From contig CACNEF010000001.1 in assembly GCA_902619485.1 (NCBI GenBank), positions 310,001 through 374,000 of the forward strand: a DNA stretch of 64,000 nt. Direction: 5' to 3'. The position numbers were made by a program, and so were the translations under genes. This DNA comes from an uncultured SAR116 cluster alpha proteobacterium (GTDB taxonomy: Bacteria; Pseudomonadota; Alphaproteobacteria; Puniceispirillales; Marisalimonadaceae). Position 1 is the first letter of the stretch. Each line of letters opens with the position of its first letter. The notes below the pieces were generated by a model that had not been told where the DNA came from, searched no databases, and saw nothing but the letters and a program-made list of their open reading frames with translations. This document shows positions 45,190-55,276 of the stretch, one piece after another.

Positions 45190-45209
45190 ATTAAACAAAC
45201 ATGTTTAAT
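45190..45209. repeat. inverted repeat ATTAAAC-N6-GTTTAAT
   Basis: A perfect 7-bp inverted repeat lies in the 157-bp AT-rich spacer before the TTG-started gene at 45271. There is no G/C-rich stem or T-run, so it is not a typical terminator. It could be an operator, but chance is a real possibility in such AT-rich DNA. Confidence 0.25.
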
Positions 45210-45270
45210 AAAATTTAACATATTAAATTAACTAATAATTTCTGTATTACTATTTTGAAGGTAAGACAAA

Positions 45271-46920
45271 TTGAAATTTCTAAAAATTTACCAAAATTTC
45301 AAAAATGAATACTTTATAAGCTCAAAACTATTTGATCCTTCTTATATAGGTCAGTATCATATATCATGTTTTTTAGTTTGTGCATTACATTTTGAAAAAA
45401 AAGACAAAGAAAAAGTTTCAATTGTAAAAAAATGTCTTAATCATTTACAAGCAGAATTTAACAATCTCAAATATAACTCATCATCTGATTTTTCTATAGA
45501 AAATATTTGTCTAGCTCATTACTTCTCAAAGTCTAATGTTATGAAGAAATTACTTGAACAATTTTTAAGTGAAAATTCAAATCTTTTGAAAAATGAAATA
45601 TATGCAAAAGCAACTGATTACCATTTGCTTAGATATTTCAATATTACATATTTTAATAAATATATTGGTGCAGATATAAAAGTACAGAAAAAAACTTTAA
45701 AAATAGTTGAAAAGCTTTCCAATACTACCGGCATTTTATTTGATAGTTTCGATAGTAAAGTGGGATATCCAGACTCAGCTTATCATTGTAGAAATTTCCA
45801 AATATTTGCAAATTTTTACTGTATATTAAAACAAAATAATTTTGAAAATGTAATTAGAAAAAGTTATGCTTTTTTATCAAATTTTAGTTCATTCGAAGGC
45901 AATTTTTGTTTTTATGGACGAAGTTCTAAACTAGTATACGGTTATGCAGCATTATATATGGCTATTAATATGATGAAAATGAATTGCGAAAAAACAAAAG
46001 GACAAATATTTTGTAATTTATTTTTAAAAGATTTTATAGATTTTAAAAATTTCAATATTTTTATTTCAAAACAAAACCAAGACGAAAACTTCAGAGGCGG
46101 GAAAGACTCTTATGTATATCCAATGGTTTATAAAATTTTTGCTCTTTCAAGGATTGTATGTGGAGAAAAAGATGTATTTAAAAGAAAAATTGTTTTAAAA
46201 AATTTGTTAAAAAAAGACGAAACAAGCATTTTTGATAAAGAGACTGGGTTTGTAAATATTTATAATAAAAATTCTCAAATTTTTTTTAATTTATTAGGTC
46301 ACCCTAATGCTCCAATTCGACCAAATGATAACAGATATTTGCCTCTAATACCCCTTTATTATTCGAATTATAAATTACCTGCGCCAACTTTTGTTCAATG
46401 TGAAGCAAAACCTTTAGAAAAAATTCAGAGAAAAGTAGTTAGAAAATTTTTAAATAAATACTACGAGCTTATTAATAACCGATATATAGGATACATTCCT
46501 ATTTTTGAAACAAATGGTATACGTTTTTTTATATCAAGTTTGGAAATTTTAGAAAACTCTGCCTCAAAATATGTGTTAGAGGCCAAGACTTTTGCTTGTA
46601 ATGGTTACATTAAAAAAAATAAATTAAACATTAATATAAAGGTAATTTTGAATATTGATGAAACCGTTTCTTTTTCTTATTGTTTGTCAAAAGGAATAAA
46701 TATTTATTTTCCAATCACTTACTTTAAACATGAAAAAATTCAATATTCAGGAAAAAAAATTATTTTAAATGGTAAAGAAATAATAAAGTTCAATAGAGAA
46801 ATAAAAAACTGTACCAACTTATGGAATTCATTTAAGAGTGTGGATGGATTAACCAAAAAAAGTCTTTTTTATTTTAATAAAAACATTGATCATTTTAAGA
46901 TAGATTATTTGTTATGCTAA
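45271..46920 (+). CDS. hypothetical protein of polysaccharide locus
   Basis: A 549-residue protein I cannot assign. It starts at TTG with AAGG nine bases upstream. The first 330 residues look mainly helical, with aromatic-rich motifs such as DSAYHCRNFQIFANFY and FYGRSSKLVYGYAALYMAI that recall alpha/alpha-barrel carbohydrate-active proteins. The C-terminal 170 residues look beta-rich. No signal peptide or membrane segment is evident. The next gene begins inside its end (7-bp overlap), tying it to the nitroreductase-like protein. A lyase- or epimerase-like role is only a guess. Confidence 0.6.
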   Translation: MKFLKIYQNFKNEYFISSKLFDPSYIGQYHISCFLVCALHFEKKDKEKVSIVKKCLNHLQAEFNNLKYNSSSDFSIENICLAHYFSKSNVMKKLLEQFLSENSNLLKNEIYAKATDYHLLRYFNITYFNKYIGADIKVQKKTLKIVEKLSNTTGILFDSFDSKVGYPDSAYHCRNFQIFANFYCILKQNNFENVIRKSYAFLSNFSSFEGNFCFYGRSSKLVYGYAALYMAINMMKMNCEKTKGQIFCNLFLKDFIDFKNFNIFISKQNQDENFRGGKDSYVYPMVYKIFALSRIVCGEKDVFKRKIVLKNLLKKDETSIFDKETGFVNIYNKNSQIFFNLLGHPNAPIRPNDNRYLPLIPLYYSNYKLPAPTFVQCEAKPLEKIQRKVVRKFLNKYYELINNRYIGYIPIFETNGIRFFISSLEILENSASKYVLEAKTFACNGYIKKNKLNINIKVILNIDETVSFSYCLSKGINIYFPITYFKHEKIQYSGKKIILNGKEIIKFNREIKNCTNLWNSFKSVDGLTKKSLFYFNKNIDHFKIDYLLC

Positions 46921-47777
46921 ATATTTTCTATAAAGTTTCAAAAGGTATTTATTATTCTTTGAAATATAAATCAATACAACCTCTGAAGTTTGAATATTTT
47001 AAGTTAAGACAATTGTCAAATTATGATAATTATTATTTGATTTGTAGAATAAAACATGAAGCTCATTTATTAGAAAAGGCATGTAAAAACGAATATGTAC
47101 CTGAAAGAGGTACGGGTAGGTATATTGAACTTAAAAAACTAATTAAAGAGGCTTATTCTAGAAATCTTAATTTTGAGAATATTTTATTATGGGCTCAGAA
47201 TATTGTGATTAAATTTGAAAGTTGGTCGAAATCACAAAAATCATCTCTCACTTTAGGTAAAATAAAAAAAGAAGAGCATGAATTAAGTGTAACATCTGTT
47301 AGATTTTGGAAAAAAACTATACCTCAACACTCAGCTATTAAACGAATAGTTGAGTCTGCACAATATGCACCTGCCTCATGCAATAGACAAGCCTTTAAAG
47401 TGTGTATATTAGAAAATAAAAATTTAAAGAACAAACTAATACCTGGTGCTAGCAATCCAAGTATGTTTGCAAATGCACCATATAGAGTTTTTTTATTCAT
47501 AAATTTATCTAATTACAGTGAAAAATATTCTCATTTTATTGATGTTGGTATGTTTGCTCAAAATTTTTTGCTACAAGCAAAAAAAGAGAAATTAGGGACA
47601 TGTCCTTGTTATGCTTCAGAACATATTGACTCTAGTCAAAAATTTTGGCGAAATTATTTTAAACTTTCCTCTGAATATTATTGTGCTTTAACTATTTTAG
47701 TAGGCTATCCAAATGAAATAGCAGAGAAACCACCAAGAGTTAATGTGGAAAACATCATTCAGTTTGAAAAAAAATAA
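46914..47777 (+). CDS. nitroreductase family protein
   Basis: A 287-residue protein. An N-terminal extension of about 110 residues precedes the flavin nitroreductase core: SVRFWKKTIPQHSAIKRIVE, YAPASCNRQAFKV near 150-162, and IDVGMFAQNFLLQAKKEKLG near 208. The FMN-binding arginine and the S/N-R pattern are present. Nitroreductase-fold proteins of this kind are known in some polysaccharide loci without a proven reaction. It is translationally coupled to the unknown protein upstream and to the asparagine synthase downstream (1-bp overlap). Confidence 0.75.
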   Translation: MLNIFYKVSKGIYYSLKYKSIQPLKFEYFKLRQLSNYDNYYLICRIKHEAHLLEKACKNEYVPERGTGRYIELKKLIKEAYSRNLNFENILLWAQNIVIKFESWSKSQKSSLTLGKIKKEEHELSVTSVRFWKKTIPQHSAIKRIVESAQYAPASCNRQAFKVCILENKNLKNKLIPGASNPSMFANAPYRVFLFINLSNYSEKYSHFIDVGMFAQNFLLQAKKEKLGTCPCYASEHIDSSQKFWRNYFKLSSEYYCALTILVGYPNEIAEKPPRVNVENIIQFEKK

Positions 47778-49687
47778 TGTGTGGAATATCAGGTTTAATA
47801 TCTAATAAGTATGATTTAGAAGGCAAAGCATTCTATAATGCAACAAATAAAATTTCTCATAGAGGTCCAGATGATGAAGGCTATTTCTACATCTCGAAAA
47901 ATAATACTTCATTAAATGCCAAAGGTAAAATAACAGTTAAAGAATACAAATTTCTTCCTGATATTAGAACTGTTGTAAATGCCAGGTGTATTTTTGGTCA
48001 TCGTAGATTAAGTATAATCGATCTTGGAGCTAATGGTCATCAACCATTTGTGAAAAATGGTTTTGCTCTTACCTATAATGGTGAAATATTTAACTACCTA
48101 GAATTAAGAAAAGAGCTTGAAAGCAAAGGTTGTATATTTGAAACAGATACAGATACTGAGGTATTTATTACCGCATATTCAGTCTGGGGAGATAAAGCCT
48201 TTTCAAAATTTAATGGAATGTGGGCAGCAGCAATATATGATATAAAAAATAATACTGTAACTTTGACAAGAGATAGATTTGGTATAAAACCACTTTATTT
48301 TTGTAAGTTTGAAAACAAACTTTATTTTTCTTCTGAAATTAAATTTTTTAGACCCTATTCTTTACTTCAAAAAGAAAATGAAGAAATAGTTTATAACTAT
48401 CTGAGATACGCAATTACAGACTTTGATGACAGAACTTTTTTTTCTAATATTTTTCAAGTTGAACCTGGTCAATATATCCACTATGACAACAAATTGAAAA
48501 TAAATAAAAATTATTTTTGGAAAACTAGTGATTTAGGCGGAATAAAATATCCACAGGATAATTTAGACAAAATACTTACTGATTCAATCAAATTACGCTT
48601 AAGATCAGACGTTGGAGTGGGTTCATTGCTAAGTGGTGGCATTGATTCCTCTCTAATTGTAGGAATAATAAAAGAAAATTTAAAAATTAGATGTTTTAAC
48701 ACATTTTCAGCAGTTTTTAAAAATGAACCTGTATCTGAGAAAAAATATATTGATAAGACTGTCAAAAAATTAAGAATTAAGCCTAATTATGTTTATCCTA
48801 ATACAAAAGATTTCAAATCAAAAATTACCAAATTAATTGAAGTACAAGAAATGCCCTTTAGAAGTTTATCAGTACTTTCACAATTTTCAATCTATGAATA
48901 CGTATCCAAACATTCAAAAATTAAAGTTTTACTGAATGGACAAGGAGCAGATGAAATTTTTTCTGGGTATACAAATCATCTTGCTATTTATTTAATAAAC
49001 CTAATAACAAACTTTAAATTCATTGCTTTTTTTCAAGAAATAAAAAAATTAAAAAAAAGAAACAATCTTCAGTACTCAAAACTTATAAAGTGGGTTTTAA
49101 AAGTTTTAATTAGTTCTTTATTTGACACTGGTGACAAGTATAAAATATCGAAAAATAAATTTAAAAATTTTAAAAAATTTAAAAAAATCCCTAACAAAAG
49201 TTTTTTTAAATCCTATCTCATTCATGGTCTCCAGAAAACTGCTTTAAGAGAATATTTAAGATATGAGGATAGAAACTCCATGTATTTTGGGCTAGAGGCA
49301 AGGCTACCTTTCTTAGATTATAGACTTGTAAAGTTATCTTTTTCTCTAAAAGATAAAGAGTTATTGTCTGACGCAGTAACAAAAGTTCCCTTAAGAAAAA
49401 TGGCTAATAAACTGTTACCTGAGGAAGTTACTAATAGAATTGACAAAGCAGGTTTTCCTTCCCCTCAAGAAAAATGGCAAAAAGCACAACTTAAAACCCA
49501 TTTTGATGAAATATTTAAGGAAATTGAAGTAAAAGGAATTTTTGAATTTTTAAATACCGAAAATATACTAAAAATTTATAAAGATTACACCTCTAATAAA
49601 AATGAAGATTGGAGTTTTATATGGCGTGTATATTGTCTATTTCAGTGGAAAAAAAAATGGCTTAACTATAGGAAAACTAGTATATGA
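47777..49687 (+). CDS. asnB: asparagine synthase (glutamine-hydrolysing) family amidotransferase
   Basis: A 636-residue amidotransferase. The N-terminal glutaminase starts MCGISGLI with Cys2 as nucleophile and contains KISHRGPDDEGY, FGHRRLSIIDLG and YNGEIFNY. The synthase domain has the PPi loop LLSGGIDSSLIVG near 285 and NGQGADEIFSGY near 385. In glycan loci this family often amidates a sugar carboxylate rather than making free asparagine. It overlaps the next gene by 4 bp (ATGA). Confidence 0.88.
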   Translation: MCGISGLISNKYDLEGKAFYNATNKISHRGPDDEGYFYISKNNTSLNAKGKITVKEYKFLPDIRTVVNARCIFGHRRLSIIDLGANGHQPFVKNGFALTYNGEIFNYLELRKELESKGCIFETDTDTEVFITAYSVWGDKAFSKFNGMWAAAIYDIKNNTVTLTRDRFGIKPLYFCKFENKLYFSSEIKFFRPYSLLQKENEEIVYNYLRYAITDFDDRTFFSNIFQVEPGQYIHYDNKLKINKNYFWKTSDLGGIKYPQDNLDKILTDSIKLRLRSDVGVGSLLSGGIDSSLIVGIIKENLKIRCFNTFSAVFKNEPVSEKKYIDKTVKKLRIKPNYVYPNTKDFKSKITKLIEVQEMPFRSLSVLSQFSIYEYVSKHSKIKVLLNGQGADEIFSGYTNHLAIYLINLITNFKFIAFFQEIKKLKKRNNLQYSKLIKWVLKVLISSLFDTGDKYKISKNKFKNFKKFKKIPNKSFFKSYLIHGLQKTALREYLRYEDRNSMYFGLEARLPFLDYRLVKLSFSLKDKELLSDAVTKVPLRKMANKLLPEEVTNRIDKAGFPSPQEKWQKAQLKTHFDEIFKEIEVKGIFEFLNTENILKIYKDYTSNKNEDWSFIWRVYCLFQWKKKWLNYRKTSI

Positions 49688-50862
49688 CACAGATTTATTA
49701 TCTAGCTAGATCATATTTTCCTTATGATAATGGTGGTGGAGCTTTAATGAGATATTTCGCAGTCGATCATCTTTTTAAACTAGGTTGGAAGGTTACTGTA
49801 ATAAGGCCTAATTATTCTACTCAGGAATTAATTATTGATAAAAATGTTATTTCAATCCCATTCAAATTTAGATATTTTCAAAAATTACTTTCACTATTTG
49901 AAAGAATAGGTATTTATGAAGATTATTTGGATCCATGGGTATCTATAGCAAAAGAATATCTTATTAAAAAAGTTAAGACACATGATATAATTATTGCTAC
50001 CAGTGGGGGTGAACTTGGCATGATTAAACTTGGATCACTGTTAAAATCTCACCTCAATTGCAAGTTTGTAATCAATTTTAGAGATCCTTTGAATTACGGT
50101 TACATGAGAGGTATTAGGAGAGATAAAAAACCTCATATTGGAAGATATAATGCTCAAAAGAAATACATTCTAAACTCTGACTTAGTGATAACTTCAAGTA
50201 ATTTATATGCTGAAGTTCTTAAAGAAGGTTTTCCTCAAATAAAACACAAAGTTTTTAACAATTATTTTGGATATGGAAGACATGCAAAAAATAGAATGAA
50301 GAAAATTCATAAAAACCACTTAGTTACAATAGCTTATGCTGGTAACTTAGGAGACACCCAAAAGCCAGGTTTCATATTAGATGTTGTAAGAAATCAAAAA
50401 TTTTTAAATCTAGAAATTCAATTCATTGGTGATATCTTTCAAAAAAGCAAATTTAATTTAGATAATATTTATTGTAAAGTAAGCTTTTTTGCGACTATGC
50501 CACATGATAAATTTCAAAAACATATGATAGAAAATGTAGATATTGGCTTAGTAAGTCTGTCAAAAGAGTACTTTGGCGCTTGTGTGCCATCAAAAATATA
50601 TGAGTATATTTCCCTTAATTTGCCAATTTTAGGCTTTCTTCCCTCTGGAGATGCTAAAGACATAATCAATGATAATCAATTTGGGATTGCGACAACTTGG
50701 GGAGATTTGGCATCTTCAAAAGAAGCAATCACCAAAATTATAAAAACACAAAATTTGCGTAAATTTAAAAATAACATTTTGCAAGATAAGGTTAATTGGT
50801 CTATGAAAAAAAGAATTTTAGAGGTCAATAAGTTTTTAATTAGTTATAGATCTAAAATTTGA
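49684..50862 (+). CDS. glycosyltransferase family 4
   Basis: A 392-residue GT-B glycosyltransferase. The N-terminal YLARSYFPYDNGGGALMRYF (acceptor side) is followed by INFRDPLNYGYMRG, and the donor domain starts near IAYAGNLGDTQKPGF (about 218). The nucleotide-sugar E-x7-E-like region is around SKEYFGACVPSKIYEYISLN. It is cytoplasmic with no clear membrane helix. It is co-translated with asnB and is followed by a 70-bp gap and the polymerase-like gene. Confidence 0.8.
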   Translation: MTQIYYLARSYFPYDNGGGALMRYFAVDHLFKLGWKVTVIRPNYSTQELIIDKNVISIPFKFRYFQKLLSLFERIGIYEDYLDPWVSIAKEYLIKKVKTHDIIIATSGGELGMIKLGSLLKSHLNCKFVINFRDPLNYGYMRGIRRDKKPHIGRYNAQKKYILNSDLVITSSNLYAEVLKEGFPQIKHKVFNNYFGYGRHAKNRMKKIHKNHLVTIAYAGNLGDTQKPGFILDVVRNQKFLNLEIQFIGDIFQKSKFNLDNIYCKVSFFATMPHDKFQKHMIENVDIGLVSLSKEYFGACVPSKIYEYISLNLPILGFLPSGDAKDIINDNQFGIATTWGDLASSKEAITKIIKTQNLRKFKNNILQDKVNWSMKKRILEVNKFLISYRSKI

Positions 50863-50932
50863 TTTGTCATAATTTTGTATTGACATCATTAACAGGGGAT
50901 TTCAAAAAATCTTTGTTAGGTATTATTAGTTT

Positions 50933-52081
50933 ATGAACAGATTATATATCAACATAAGCGTTTTTGAATTTCTATTTGTTTGTTTGAGTTTACTAGTTCT
51001 TACATATAATGTCGCTTATTACGAATTTGTTTATTTAAGATACATTTTTGGTTTAATTGCCTTTATTAGTTTAGGAATAGTTCTTTCCATATCACCAAAA
51101 TATTTTAGAGAAATTAATAGATATAGTTTTTATCTAATTCTATCAACGTCAATAATTTTAATTATGTTAATTCGTGATATCATTATTAATGAAAAATTGT
51201 CTGAAATTCATCCATTTTTGTGTGTAGTGATTTCTGTTTTTCTATCTAGGTTTCCAAAACATTTTTTTAGGTTAATAATTTTAGGTCTTTTAATCAGCTT
51301 TATTATACAAATTATAGAAGGTTTAATTCTTAAAAATTATTTTTTTAATATATATAATTACAAATTTGAAATTAATCGATTACAAGGTTTATTTTCATAT
51401 TCTAAGGAAACTGCTGGCTTTTGTGCGGCATCTTCAATTTTTACTTACTTATACTATAAAGCATTTAAAAAAAATATGGATTCTATTTACTTCATAATAT
51501 TATTTTTTAGTTTAATTTCTGGGTTTTTAAGCGGAGCTCGTATTGGCTATTTTTTTCCTGCTATAATAATAATGCTATCTATTCTTTATTTTAACAGATC
51601 TCTTTTAAAACTTTTAACTCTTACAATAAGTTTAGTCTTAATTACTTATTTAATTGATTTTATTGATTGGAAAGGAATAATTGGACGTACTGATCAAGCA
51701 TTTGATTTAAATAGTGCTGGAAACTTAAAAAGACAGTATTTTTGGATAAATCACCTAAAATTATTTATAGATCAATCTGTACTGTCACTAATTTTTGGAG
51801 TTGGAGTAACTATTCGAGATTTTATTAACAATGGGGCTGAGAATTTATTTATTACTATATTAACTCAATCAGGTTTTCTTGGATTAATAATATACTTACT
51901 ATTACTTAAAAATGTTATGTTGTTTGGCAAACCTTCATTTGGTGTAACAATAACCTTTATTTTAATATTAGTTGCAATGTTTTTTTCAAACTCTTTTTCT
52001 GGTTGGGCAGATGGGATTATAGTATGGTCTGGTTTTTTTATATATAAAGACCGTCTAAAATTATCTTGTAAAAATAACTGA
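50933..52081 (+). CDS. O-antigen polymerase/ligase-like membrane protein (Wzy/WaaL)
   Basis: A 382-residue protein with about ten to eleven hydrophobic helices. Its periplasmic-loop region contains RLQGLFSYSKETAGF, SGARIGYFFPAIII and NGAENLFITILTQSGFLGLI. The last is the pattern seen in the Wzy/WaaL O-antigen ligase-like family before the final helices. It should polymerise repeat units or attach glycan to lipid A core in the inner membrane. Polymerase and ligase cannot be told apart by eye. Confidence 0.78.
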   Translation: MNRLYINISVFEFLFVCLSLLVLTYNVAYYEFVYLRYIFGLIAFISLGIVLSISPKYFREINRYSFYLILSTSIILIMLIRDIIINEKLSEIHPFLCVVISVFLSRFPKHFFRLIILGLLISFIIQIIEGLILKNYFFNIYNYKFEINRLQGLFSYSKETAGFCAASSIFTYLYYKAFKKNMDSIYFIILFFSLISGFLSGARIGYFFPAIIIMLSILYFNRSLLKLLTLTISLVLITYLIDFIDWKGIIGRTDQAFDLNSAGNLKRQYFWINHLKLFIDQSVLSLIFGVGVTIRDFINNGAENLFITILTQSGFLGLIIYLLLLKNVMLFGKPSFGVTITFILILVAMFFSNSFSGWADGIIVWSGFFIYKDRLKLSCKNN

Positions 52082-52135
52082 AATCTGAAATGTTATCAAA
52101 AATCAATATCTTTTAATTAATATTGGGCATCACAA

Positions 52136-52912
52136 ATGAAGGTTGTTATTCTCGCTGGAGGGTTAGGTACTCGTTTATCAGAAGAAACTCATTTAAAGCC
52201 TAAACCAATGGTCGAAATTGGTGGCAAACCTATTCTCTGGCACATAATGAAAATATACTCCGCTCATGGTTTACACGATTTTATAATTTGTTGTGGATAT
52301 AAGGGGTATTTAATTAAAGAATATTTTTCTAATTATTTTCTACACCAGACCGACGTAACATTTAACTTACAAGAAAACAAGATGCAGGTGCATAACAAAA
52401 AAGTTGAACCATGGATTGTTACATTGATTGATACAGGTGAAAAAACAATGACTGGAGGACGCTTAAAGAGAATAAGGGAATATTTGAAAAATGAAGAAGC
52501 TTTTTGTCTTACTTACGGTGATGGTGTAAGCAATGTAGATATAACAGCACTAATAAAATTTTATAAAGAAAAAGGAAAAAAAGCTACGGTAACAGCAACT
52601 CGACCACCTGGCAGGTATGGTGCTCTTAGGGTTGATGTTCACAACAATGTAAATAAATTTATTGAAAAACCAGAAGGTGATGGAAGCTGGATAAATGGTG
52701 GATTTTTTGTCTTAGAACCTTCTGTGATTGATTATATTAATAACGACAATTGTAGTTGGGAGGGAAATGTGCTTCCAAAAATAGCGAAAGACAATCAGCT
52801 AAATACATACAAACATAATGGATTTTGGCAACCAATGGATACACTACGAGACAAAAAAATGCTGAATGAATTATGGTCTAAAGATAAAGCTCCCTGGAAG
52901 GTTTGGAGATGA
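52136..52912 (+). CDS. rfbF: glucose-1-phosphate cytidylyltransferase
   Basis: A 258-residue nucleotidyltransferase. ILAGGLGTRLSEETHLKPKP is at 5-24, MVEIGGKPILWHIMKIYSAHG follows, and CLTYGDGVSNVDI lies near 123. ATRPPGRYGALRVD near 155 and NGGFFVLEP complete the RfbF/DdhA pattern. It makes CDP-glucose, the first step to CDP-3,6-dideoxyhexoses. The next gene, CDP-glucose dehydratase, starts in its stop codon. Confidence 0.94.
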   Translation: MKVVILAGGLGTRLSEETHLKPKPMVEIGGKPILWHIMKIYSAHGLHDFIICCGYKGYLIKEYFSNYFLHQTDVTFNLQENKMQVHNKKVEPWIVTLIDTGEKTMTGGRLKRIREYLKNEEAFCLTYGDGVSNVDITALIKFYKEKGKKATVTATRPPGRYGALRVDVHNNVNKFIEKPEGDGSWINGGFFVLEPSVIDYINNDNCSWEGNVLPKIAKDNQLNTYKHNGFWQPMDTLRDKKMLNELWSKDKAPWKVWR

Positions 52913-53967
52913 ACCCTAAATTTTGGTCAGATCGGACAGTTTTCCTTACTGGGCATACTGGCTTTAAAGGTGGTTGGATGGCTCTTTGGCTCTCGCATCT
53001 TGGTGCTAAAGTTCATGGCTATTCTCTTCAACCTTCAACCGTCCCAAATTTTTTTTCAGTATTAAATCTTGAGGACAGACTTGAAAAATCATTAATTGCC
53101 GATATTCGTGATATTAAAACCCTCTCCAATTCTATAAAAAGAACTCAGCCTTCAATAATAATACATATGGCAGCGCAACCTCTAGTTCGAAGTTCCTACG
53201 AAATGCCTGTGGAGACTTTTGCTACAAATGTCATTGGAACTGTCAATCTTTTTGAAGCTGCAAGAGAAACTAAAAGTGTAGAAGCAATAATAAATGTAAC
53301 AACAGATAAATGCTACGAAAATCAAGAATGGATTTGGCCATACCGCGAAAATGATAAATTAGGAGGTCATGATCCCTACTCTGGAAGCAAAGCTTGCTCT
53401 GAACTTGTTACAAATACATATCGTAATTCATACTTTGCTAAAAATGATGTCAGAATAGCCAGTGTGCGTGCAGGAAATGTGATTGGAGGTGGTGATTGGT
53501 CAAAAGATAGACTAATTCCAGATATTTTTCGTGCTCACGAAGCTAAGAAAACTCTCAATATTCGTTATCCAAATGCTGTGCGTCCATGGCAACATGTTTT
53601 AGATCCAATATCAGGTTACCTAAGATTAGCAGAAAAATTAGTTTCAAGTAATAATTTTTCAGCATCGTGGAATTTTGGTCCGAGAGAAAACAACGAAAAA
53701 AAAGTGTCATGGATTTTAGATTATTTTTCCAAAAAATTTAACAATATTGAATGGAAAACTGAAATTGACCCTAGTTTACATGAAACTGGGTTGCTAAGAT
53801 TAGATAGCTCTAAAGCTAAACTAAAATTAGGTTGGACGTCAAAATGGTCATTAGAAACAGCATTGAATAAGACTATCGATTGGTATCAAGCATGGCAAAA
53901 AAATAAACCTATGATTGAATTTTCAATAAAACAAATTAAATCATATGAAAAAGAATTAAAAGTATAA
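52909..53967 (+). CDS. rfbG: CDP-glucose 4,6-dehydratase
   Basis: A 352-residue extended SDR. The NAD motif TGHTGFKGGWMALWLSHLG is near 14, HMAAQPLVRSSYEMP near 82, the catalytic VTTDKCYENQEW near 127 and PYSGSKACSELVT near 152. These are hallmarks of RfbG/DdhB, which makes CDP-4-keto-6-deoxyglucose. The ATG at 52909 overlaps the rfbF stop by 4 bp and is chosen over a TTG at 52903. The product feeds the RfbH-like enzyme at 54071. Confidence 0.93.
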   Translation: MNPKFWSDRTVFLTGHTGFKGGWMALWLSHLGAKVHGYSLQPSTVPNFFSVLNLEDRLEKSLIADIRDIKTLSNSIKRTQPSIIIHMAAQPLVRSSYEMPVETFATNVIGTVNLFEAARETKSVEAIINVTTDKCYENQEWIWPYRENDKLGGHDPYSGSKACSELVTNTYRNSYFAKNDVRIASVRAGNVIGGGDWSKDRLIPDIFRAHEAKKTLNIRYPNAVRPWQHVLDPISGYLRLAEKLVSSNNFSASWNFGPRENNEKKVSWILDYFSKKFNNIEWKTEIDPSLHETGLLRLDSSKAKLKLGWTSKWSLETALNKTIDWYQAWQKNKPMIEFSIKQIKSYEKELKV

Positions 53968-54070
53968 GCTTTTATAAATTAATAAAAATTTTTTGAGAAA
54001 AATTATAATATACTAGTTAATGAGAATATTTATATATATAAATGTTAGCTATTTAAACTATATATAAAAA

Positions 54071-55276
54071 TTAACATTTTTCTCTGATAAAAGAACTAAT
54101 AGTTGATTGAAATCTCTCAAACATATTATCAGTTAAACCGTGATGCAGAGGTAATAATACCCCTCTTTCCATGATTGCATCCGAATTAGGATATCCTTCG
54201 TCTAATACTCTTTTTTCTATATTTGTACACATTGGTTGGCGAAGTATATTTCCAGTAAAAACAACCCTAGTTTGTATGTTCCTTTTTTCCAAGTAAATCT
54301 GAAATTCACTTCTGGTGAATGGTGCTTCTTTTTTTATAAGTACTGGAAAAGCTAACCAACCTGTATCACAATCTTCAGTCTCTTCTGGAACAGAAAAAAA
54401 CTCACCATATGTAGAAAAAAAATCAGATTGTTTTTTAAAGTTCAGACGTCTGGTTTTAATATTGTCGTCAAGTTTTTTTAGCTGAGCTAGTCCAAAAGCA
54501 GCTCCAAGTTCATTTCCTTCTAGATTATATCCCACAGTTTCAAATACAAATTTAGCATCATATTTAATACCATCTAAGTTAACATTAAATCTATTTTCAA
54601 TATCTTCACTTCTTTCATCATATAAAGATGAGCTTCTTCCCCATGATCTAAGTAATTTTGCCCTATTTGCTACTTTAATATCGTTTATAGCTAAAGCTCC
54701 ACCATTACCTGCGCAGTTTATGATGTGTGATCCATAAAAGCTAGTAATGGACATATCTGTAAATTTTCCAGTACTCTCACCTCTGATTTTTCCTCCAAGA
54801 GTGTCAGCTGAGTCCTCAATTACAACTAAATTATATTTATCTGCAATTTCCCTTATTTCTGGCCATTTACAAATATTTCCCATTAAATTTGGAGCCATGA
54901 TAGCAATTGTTTTATCGTTAATTTGTTTTTCTATTTGGTCAATGTTAATGCAATAACTGAGAGGCTCAACATCAACAAAAGCTGGTATTAAGTCATTTTT
55001 GATTAGACTGCCAACAGTTGTTGAAAAAGTAAGAGTTGGAGTTATTACTTCTCCCTTTTTAGGAAAGTTAAAAGCTTCAATTCCTATGAAAAGTGCAGAG
55101 GACCCTGAATTAACGAATAAGCAATGTTCTTTATCAAATAATTTAGCAATTTTTGCTTCAAATTTTCTAGAATAATTACCCATTTGTGTAGATTCATTTA
55201 AACACTTTACAACTGCGTCAATCTCTTCTTGACCATAAACTGTTTTAGCATATGAAATTTTTTCATTATTTAACAT
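54071..55276 (-). CDS. RfbH-like CDP-4-keto-6-deoxyglucose 3-dehydratase lacking Fe-S cysteines
   Basis: A 401-residue member of the DegT aminotransferase fold. The PLP-lysine site reads SITSFYGSHIINCAG, with His184 where aminotransferases have Lys, the change that defines the PMP-dependent 3-dehydratases RfbH and ColD. RWGR-like SWGR, GYNLEGNELGAAFGLAQL and TGNILRQPMC follow RfbH closely. However, the cysteine-rich stretch that holds the [2Fe-2S] cluster of RfbH is replaced by SSLYDERSEDIEN. It stands alone on the minus strand between CDP-sugar genes. It most likely removes the C3 hydroxyl by a cluster-free mechanism. Confidence 0.82.
   Translation of the reverse strand: MLNNEKISYAKTVYGQEEIDAVVKCLNESTQMGNYSRKFEAKIAKLFDKEHCLFVNSGSSALFIGIEAFNFPKKGEVITPTLTFSTTVGSLIKNDLIPAFVDVEPLSYCINIDQIEKQINDKTIAIMAPNLMGNICKWPEIREIADKYNLVVIEDSADTLGGKIRGESTGKFTDMSITSFYGSHIINCAGNGGALAINDIKVANRAKLLRSWGRSSSLYDERSEDIENRFNVNLDGIKYDAKFVFETVGYNLEGNELGAAFGLAQLKKLDDNIKTRRLNFKKQSDFFSTYGEFFSVPEETEDCDTGWLAFPVLIKKEAPFTRSEFQIYLEKRNIQTRVVFTGNILRQPMCTNIEKRVLDEGYPNSDAIMERGVLLPLHHGLTDNMFERFQSTISSFIREKC

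Noticed and set aside
50880-50932. TTGACA before the polymerase-like gene as a promoter
   Set aside because: No acceptable -10 hexamer occurs 16-18 bp downstream.
52100-52130. CAATAT...ATATTG inverted repeat before rfbF as a terminator
   Set aside because: A short A/T-only stem with no T-run; expected by chance in this composition.
54071-55276. Plain sugar aminotransferase call for the minus-strand DegT-fold gene
   Set aside because: The PLP lysine is replaced by His184 and the C-terminal region follows RfbH, so a dehydratase is the better reading.
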